Of a stretch of DNA of 64,000 nucleotides, positions 59,520 through 64,000 are shown piece after piece. Within the stretch, counting starts at the first letter, position 1. Each line of letters opens with the position of its first letter. A program made the translations under genes and the position numbers. The notes beneath the pieces were generated by a model. It was not told the origin of the DNA and did no database searches. It worked only from the letters and a program-made list of their open reading frames with translations. Source of the DNA: Pseudomonas sp. S04 (GTDB lineage: Bacteria > Pseudomonadota > Gammaproteobacteria > Pseudomonadales > Pseudomonadaceae); NCBI RefSeq assembly GCF_009834545.1, contig NZ_CP019427.1, forward strand, positions 5,279,501 to 5,343,500, given 5' to 3'.

Positions 59520-60595
59520 CATTCGATTCCCAGGCTTACGCCGCTCAGCTCGAAGACAAGGTCACGCGCCTGCGCGACCTGCTGGCCCCGTTCGATGCCC
59601 CGCAACCTGCGGTGTTCGACTCGCCGCTGGCCAACTTCCGCCTGCGCGCCGAATTCCGCCTGTGGCGCGAAGCCGGCGAGCGGCACTACGCAATGTTTTC
59701 CCAGGAAGACAAGCGCACGCCGATCCTGATCGAAGAGTTCCCGATCGCCAGCCTGCGCATCAACCAGTTGATGCCGCAGCTCAAGGCCGCCTGGCAAGCC
59801 AGCGCAGCCTTGAGCCACAAGCTGTTCCAGGTGGAGTTCCTGACCACCCTGGCGGGCGACGCGATGATCACCCTGTGCTACCACCGCCCGCTCGATGAGC
59901 ACTGGCATGCGGCGGCCAGCCAGTTGGCTGCCGACTTGAATGTCAGCGTGATCGGTCGCTCCAAGGGTAAGCGCGAAGTGATCGGCCAGGATTATGTGGT
60001 CGAGAAACTTGAAGTCGGTGGGCGTACCTTCAGCTATCGCCAACCCGAGGGGGCATTCACCCAGCCCAACGGCACGGTGAACCAGAAGATGCTCAACTGG
60101 GCGTATGACGCCCTGGGCGAGCGCCCGGACGATCTGCTGGAACTGTATTGCGGCAATGGCAACTTCACCCTGCCCCTGGCGACCCGCGTAGGCAAAGTGC
60201 TGGCCACCGAAATCAGCAAGACCTCGGTCAATGCTGCGCTGAGCAACCTCAGCGAAAATGCGGTGGACAACGTCACCCTGGTGCGGCTATCCGCTGAAGA
60301 GTTGACCGAAGCCTTGAACGAAGTGCGCCCGTTCCGTCGCCTGCACGGTATCGACTTGAAGAGCTACGCGTTCGGCAGCGTGTTCGTCGATCCACCGCGC
60401 GCGGGCATGGACCCGGACACCTGCGAGCTGACCCGACGCTTCGACAACATCCTGTACATCTCATGTAACCCAGAGACCTTGGCAGCCAACATCGCCCAGT
60501 TGCACGACACTCATCGCATCACCCGCTGCGCGCTGTTCGATCAATTCCCGTGGACCCACCACATGGAATCCGGGGTCTTGCTGACCCGTCGTTGA
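59516..60595 (+). CDS. trmA: tRNA (uracil-54-C5)-methyltransferase TrmA
   Basis: Protein of 359 aa from [19 protein letters not shown] motif [28 protein letters not shown], and the catalytic cysteine in [18 protein letters not shown], followed by [16 protein letters not shown]. Makes m5U54 in the T-loop. No zinc-finger TRAM domain, so TrmA and not RlmC/RlmD. Confidence 0.96.
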   Translation: MTFDSQAYAAQLEDKVTRLRDLLAPFDAPQPAVFDSPLANFRLRAEFRLWREAGERHYAMFSQEDKRTPILIEEFPIASLRINQLMPQLKAAWQASAALSHKLFQVEFLTTLAGDAMITLCYHRPLDEHWHAAASQLAADLNVSVIGRSKGKREVIGQDYVVEKLEVGGRTFSYRQPEGAFTQPNGTVNQKMLNWAYDALGERPDDLLELYCGNGNFTLPLATRVGKVLATEISKTSVNAALSNLSENAVDNVTLVRLSAEELTEALNEVRPFRRLHGIDLKSYAFGSVFVDPPRAGMDPDTCELTRRFDNILYISCNPETLAANIAQLHDTHRITRCALFDQFPWTHHMESGVLLTRR

Positions 60596-60612
60596 TCGCT
60601 GATCACGCTCCA

Positions 60613-60642
60613 CAAAAAAGCCGTCCCGAGGACGGTTTTTTT
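60613..60642 (+). terminator. Terminator of the permease-trmA unit
   Basis: AAAAAAGCCGTCC-CGA-GGACGGTTTTTTT, a 7-bp GC stem with A/T flanks, 17 bp after the stop. Confidence 0.92.
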
Positions 60643-60650
60643 GTGCCTGC

Positions 60651-61094
60651 TCACAGCGTCGTATCGACCTTGCGTGGCCGCCCACCCTTGCGGCCATTGG
60701 CACGGGCAGCGTCGGCCTTGGCGGCGCTGCTCTGGCGACCATTGCGGCTGGCGATGAGCGAGGCGGCCATGTCCATCAGCGGTTTGCTTGCCAGAATCAG
60801 TCCGGCGATGGACACCTGCAGGTCCTTGCGCTCATGGCAGAGCGCCGTACCGCCGAACCCGACCTGCAAATCCGCGAAGTCGCTGCTGTCCAAGCCCGTG
60901 AACTCGGGGTAATTGTGCACGGGCAGCAGCACGGCACTGCCATCCTCGAAGCCGATCGACAGGTGTTGCCCCACAAGGCTCACGCACTGGGCGCAAATGC
61001 CGCTACGACGCACCTCGCCGCGCTCGATGGCTTCGTCCACGACCTTCTCTGTCAGCGGCCGGTCCGCAGGGGTCTTGGCTTGTATCCTTTTCAT
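60651..61094 (-). CDS. DUF2442 protein with basic AT-hook-like tail
   Basis: Protein of 147 aa. Residues about 30-95 are DUF2442-like: FEDGSAVLLPVHNYPEFTGLD and QVGFGGTALCHERKDLQVSIAGLI. The last 40 residues are alanine-rich then basic (AARANGRKGGRPRK), a minor-groove AT-hook style tail as found in DNA-binding antitoxins. Cys pair CAQC near 34-37. Start overlaps the upstream DUF4160 stop (ATGA), so the two are coupled. Confidence 0.75.
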   Translation of the reverse strand: MKRIQAKTPADRPLTEKVVDEAIERGEVRRSGICAQCVSLVGQHLSIGFEDGSAVLLPVHNYPEFTGLDSSDFADLQVGFGGTALCHERKDLQVSIAGLILASKPLMDMAASLIASRNGRQSSAAKADAARANGRKGGRPRKVDTTL

Positions 61095-61519
61095 AATTCA
61101 ATCTCCACGCCTTCACAGGCGCCCACTAACTCCATCAGGGTTGTATTGCCCTTGAGGTCATAACGCGCCGAAGCAATACGCCGGATCACCTTGGGGTTAC
61201 GGTTGATCAGCACCATTTCATTGGCCTGGCTATCCCACAGCTGATTGCGCAGACAGGTCGTATGCAGCTTCACCCACCAGACACAACGCGCTCGGCGCAA
61301 ATGAGCAGCTTGTTTGAGTGTCTGGCGCAGGCCCTCCAACACCGCCAGCGGCGGCCTTCGCGATAGCGGGGTGACATCCAGGAGCTCTACGCCGTTGTGC
61401 CAGAAGCTGAACACAAAGCGCGCACCCCAGGCGCCACCATCGACATGTACGTGGGGCGGACAGTGCTCATCGCGCAACATGATCACCAGCGACAGTCCTT
61501 TGTAGCTGCATATCTTCAT
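61091..61519 (-). CDS. DUF4160 protein, partner of the DUF2442 gene
   Basis: Protein of 142 aa. N-terminal DUF4160 signature SLVIMLRDEHCPPHVHVDGG followed by a beta strand ARFVFSF; the C-terminal half (LKQAAHLRRARCVWWVKLHTT, NEMVLINRNPKVIRRI) is basic and of unknown fold and makes it longer than the usual DUF4160 protein. First in a two-gene operon with DUF2442, an arrangement seen in candidate toxin-antitoxin pairs; not experimentally settled to my knowledge. Confidence 0.75.
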   Translation of the reverse strand: MKICSYKGLSLVIMLRDEHCPPHVHVDGGAWGARFVFSFWHNGVELLDVTPLSRRPPLAVLEGLRQTLKQAAHLRRARCVWWVKLHTTCLRNQLWDSQANEMVLINRNPKVIRRIASARYDLKGNTTLMELVGACEGVEIEL

Positions 61520-61758
61520 GCTAACCCATCCGTTAGGTTTTTGAGCTGAAGTTTCCCACCGTTCCTTGAGATCCCGACCGAAGGCAATCTTTCACCCACG
61601 GCAAATCCCACCTCAGGCTAGTTCTGCCTAGGCGATAACACCTGCCATGCAGGGGAGAAATGGGTAAGCAATCTTTGCTGCGCCCACCAGGGGCTTGGAC
61701 AGCGCTCGGGTAAACGGTGTCCTGGGCGGATACCGGAGCCAAAGCCCCTCACCACAGC

Positions 61759-62430
61759 TCAGGCCTGCAGGTAGCGCAACACCGACTCACAGATCATCTG
61801 CCGATGACGCTGCTTGATCGCCGCATCGGGCAGGTCGATCTGGAAGATCTCACCGACGGTGTGGCGGTTCGACACTCGGTAGAAACAGAACGAGGTGATC
61901 AGCAGATGCACGTCCAACGGGTTGAGTCCGTCACGGAACACTCCCTCCACGACCCCGCGCCGCAGTATCCCCCCCAGTGCATCGAGGATGGTGATGTTCA
62001 TCGCCTTGATCGCCTCGGAGTGCTTCACGTACTCGGCGTTGTGAATATTCTCGATGCTGACAATGCGCACGAAATCGACATTACGATCATGGTGATCGAA
62101 GGTGAACTCCACCAGCCGCTGGATGGCTTCACGCGGCGCGAGCTCGGCGAGTTGCAAGCGATTCTCGGTACTGCGGATATCCCCGTAGAGTTTCTCCAGC
62201 ACCTCGACGTAGAGCTGCTCCTTACTCCCGAAGTAGTAATAGATCATGCGCTTGGAGGTATGGATTCGTTCGGCGATGGCATCCACTCGCGCCCCGGACA
62301 GCCCCTGCTGGACGAACTCGACAATGGCTTCTTGAAGGATGTTCTCGCGGGTCTTTTGCGGATTGTTCTTGCGACTCTTGCGCGGCTCGAGCGCTGCCGC
62401 TTCGGGCGCTACGGTAAGGTCTGTGGTCAT
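61759..62430 (-). CDS. TetR-family transcriptional regulator
   Basis: Protein of 223 aa. N-terminal HTH: TRENILQEAIVEFVQQGLSGARVDAIAERIHTSKRMIYYYFGSKEQLYVEVLEK. C-terminal ligand-binding domain is helical with no recognised relative. Start ATG 62430 is preferred because GGA precedes it by 6 bp; ATG 62436 is also possible. No direct partner gene is evident; the 240 bp downstream (61520-61758) hold nothing I recognise. Confidence 0.85.
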   Translation of the reverse strand: MTTDLTVAPEAAALEPRKSRKNNPQKTRENILQEAIVEFVQQGLSGARVDAIAERIHTSKRMIYYYFGSKEQLYVEVLEKLYGDIRSTENRLQLAELAPREAIQRLVEFTFDHHDRNVDFVRIVSIENIHNAEYVKHSEAIKAMNITILDALGGILRRGVVEGVFRDGLNPLDVHLLITSFCFYRVSNRHTVGEIFQIDLPDAAIKQRHRQMICESVLRYLQA

Positions 62431-62671
62431 TCTCATTCCGGGCTCGTGGCCGACGCTGCAGAGGCTGGCGATTATGGGCCGCTCGCTGCAGCGAAGGAAG
62501 TATCGCTACCTCGTATAGCCCCCCTGCTTACGATTTCAATACAACTTGCCCCGGCACACCCCGGCGCTGTCGCTCACCTGCGTTTACACATTGCCCGTCA
62601 CCCTCCGTGCCATAGCTGGTGTATGCAGACACCAGGCAATGAATGCCGCTCAACTCACAAGGAATGTCGAC

Positions 62672-63523
62672 ATGTTATGGAACAAAGCCCGTCCCAGCGA
62701 TAACGTTACGGATACCCGCAAATCCTCCTCCAAGCGCTTCCCCCCCGGCAAGAAACTCGGGATCGCCCTCGGTGTTGCCGCCCTCTCGGGGGTTGTGGCG
62801 TTGGGCAGCCTGACCTCCACCCAGGAGACTGACCCGCCAGAGACACCCCTGACCGAAGTCACGCCGGTACACACCGATGACCCCGACCTGGCGTTCGTGC
62901 GCGCCGTGCTCGGGGATACCGAGGACACCTGGAGAGCCCAGTTTCTAACCCTGGACCAGCCCTACCCTGAACCCACCATGATCCTCTTCGAGCAGGGTGT
63001 GGCTTCCGCCTGCGGTTACGCCTCGTCGGCGGTCGGGCCGTTCTATTGCCCTGACAGTCAGGTGCTGTACCTGGACTTGGGATTTTTCCGCAAAATGGCC
63101 CAGCAGATGCCCAACTTCGGCGAGTTTGCCCAGGCCTATGTGATCGCCCACGAAATCGGGCATCACGTGCAGACCCGCCTGGGGTTATCCCGGCCCTTCG
63201 ACGAAGCCCTGGCTGCCGGCCAACTCACCGCCGGTGACAACGGCCTGGAAGTGCGCGCCGAACTGCAGGCCGACTGCCTGGCGGGCGTCTGGGCGCACCA
63301 TGCCCAGCAACGCCTGAACTGGCTGGAGCCAGGCGATCTGCAAGCCGCGCTGGAAGCGGCTGCGGTGTTCGGCGACGATTACCAGCGCGGGAACCAAACG
63401 ACCGGCCCGATGCCTGAGACTTTCACTCACGGGACGTCTGTGCAGCGCGTGCGCTGGTTCGAGCGCGGTTTCGAGCAAGGTCGCATCGAACAGTGCGACA
63501 CCTTCTCGGCCAATCCGCTGTAG
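62672..63523 (+). CDS. YpfJ-type neutral zinc metallopeptidase, first tandem copy
   Basis: Protein of 283 aa starting MLWNKARPSDNVTDTRKSSS. One membrane helix about 29-47, then the periplasmic peptidase domain: ACGYASSAVGPFYCPDSQVLYLDLGFF, zinc motif HEIGHH (160-165) and EVRAELQADCLAGVWAHHA, the family third-ligand region. Cysteines in ACGY/YCPD are conserved. AAGGAA 8 bp before the ATG. Unlike typical YpfJ it lacks the Gly-rich N-terminal linker. Confidence 0.88.
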   Translation: MLWNKARPSDNVTDTRKSSSKRFPPGKKLGIALGVAALSGVVALGSLTSTQETDPPETPLTEVTPVHTDDPDLAFVRAVLGDTEDTWRAQFLTLDQPYPEPTMILFEQGVASACGYASSAVGPFYCPDSQVLYLDLGFFRKMAQQMPNFGEFAQAYVIAHEIGHHVQTRLGLSRPFDEALAAGQLTAGDNGLEVRAELQADCLAGVWAHHAQQRLNWLEPGDLQAALEAAAVFGDDYQRGNQTTGPMPETFTHGTSVQRVRWFERGFEQGRIEQCDTFSANPL

Positions 63524-63644
63524 CACGGCAGCGTCGCACATCGAATGCCATACTACCTTTCGTCCGACATCGTCTGACGACCGGACTGGCGACTATCCCA
63601 CTCACCAGCAACACTCACACCACGCGTAATCAGAGGATTCCCAC

Positions 63645-64000
63645 ATGTTATGGAAAAAAGGCCGCCGCAGTGACAACGTGGTGGATGCCCGGGGTGAGGG
63701 TGGTGGCGGCGGTGGCATGCGTTTTGGCGGGGGCAAGGGGCTGAGCCTGACGGCCATCGTGCTGATCGTCGGGATCGGCTGGATCACCGGGCAGGACCCG
63801 ATGCAGATTCTCGGGCAACTGGCCGGGCAAATGGACCAACAGTCAGCCCCTGCCACCACCCAAACCCGCAAGGCGCCGCCGGCCAATGACGAGCAGGCGG
63901 AATTTGTGGCGCGAATCCTCGGTGACACCGAAGACACCTGGGGCCAGATCTTTCAACAAGCCGGGCGCCAGTACTCGGCGCCCAAGCTGATGCTGTTCAG
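63645..64000 (+). CDS. YpfJ-type neutral zinc metallopeptidase, second tandem copy (cut by window end)
   Basis: First 118 codons, beginning MLWKKGRRSDNVVDARGEGG, with the Gly-rich segment GGGGGMRFGGGKG and a membrane helix (LSLTAIVLIVGIGWITG). The peptidase part begins EFVARILGDTEDTWGQIF, paralleling AFVRAVLGDTEDTWRAQF of the first copy. This copy looks like the standard family member; the HEIGHH part lies beyond 64000. Separated by 121 bp from the first copy. Confidence 0.88.
   Translation, partial: MLWKKGRRSDNVVDARGEGGGGGGMRFGGGKGLSLTAIVLIVGIGWITGQDPMQILGQLAGQMDQQSAPATTQTRKAPPANDEQAEFVARILGDTEDTWGQIFQQAGRQYSAPKLMLF

Noticed and set aside
57561..59522. A 653-aa minus-strand open frame covering the purine permease
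   Set aside because: It has low complexity of the shadow type; only the 3' part from 58019 has a signal peptide and family pattern. The plus-strand permease is the real gene.

Overview
The window is chromosomal DNA of a fluorescent Pseudomonas (P. fluorescens/P. putida group). The evidence is high GC, Pseudomonas-type REP hairpins ending in GCTCCTACA or GCTCCCACA, and a gene order that follows the P. aeruginosa PAO1 PA4545-PA4615 segment (thiO, minor pilins, ispH, fkpB, lspA, ileS, ribF, murJ, rpsT, creA, proB, obgE, rpmA, rplU, ispB, then later gdhA, ettA, morA, glyA, yjiA, cstA, mapZ, radA, mscL, fpr). Synteny statements are from memory of PAO1; no search was run.

Layout. 1-6.5 kb: tail of a probable bamD, a small zinc-ribbon protein, a PilR-like sigma-54 activator without a receiver domain, convergent thiO, a minor-pilin operon (pilV-W-X-E, no pilY1) and a divergent fimT-like gene. 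5.5-11.4 kb: the ispH, fkpB, lspA, ileS, ribF housekeeping run on the minus strand. 11.5-18.7 kb: murJ, rpsT, creA, proB, obgE, L27/L21 and ispB (peptidoglycan, translation, quinone side chain). 18.8-30 kb: small conserved Pseudomonas proteins, a large unknown lipoprotein, a Lon-like protease, a DUF3015 protein, a DUF4105 envelope protein, chorismate mutase and a Gre-like factor. 30-39 kb: gdhA, ettA, a MorA-type c-di-GMP enzyme and glyA. 39-43 kb: a more accessory patch with an orphan possible beta-trefoil protein, a DctA-type symporter with a twin operator, and two GntR regulators. 43-50 kb: yjiA, ybdD, cstA/btsT, the PilZ protein MapZ, radA, a 695-bp AT-rich gap, mscL and fpr. 50-56 kb: a LasR-like LuxR solo, rlmG and the cyanide-insensitive oxidase operon cioABZ with an ANR box. 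56-64 kb: an MFS exporter, a cysteine-less DJ-1 protein, a small secreted protein, a purine permease with trmA, a DUF4160/DUF2442 pair, a TetR regulator and two tandem YpfJ-type zinc metallopeptidases, the second cut by the window end.

Functional links. MorA makes or breaks c-di-GMP and MapZ reads it to control motility. CstA/BtsT, YbdD and YjiA form the usual pyruvate/peptide-uptake group. CioABZ is a terminal oxidase probably under oxygen control. I see no CRISPR array, prophage, IS element, rRNA or tRNA. The least ordinary parts are the reduced pilin locus, the 39-42 kb patch, the AT-rich gaps at 48.3-49.0 and 50.2-50.6 kb, the LuxR solo, and the DUF4160/DUF2442 pair.
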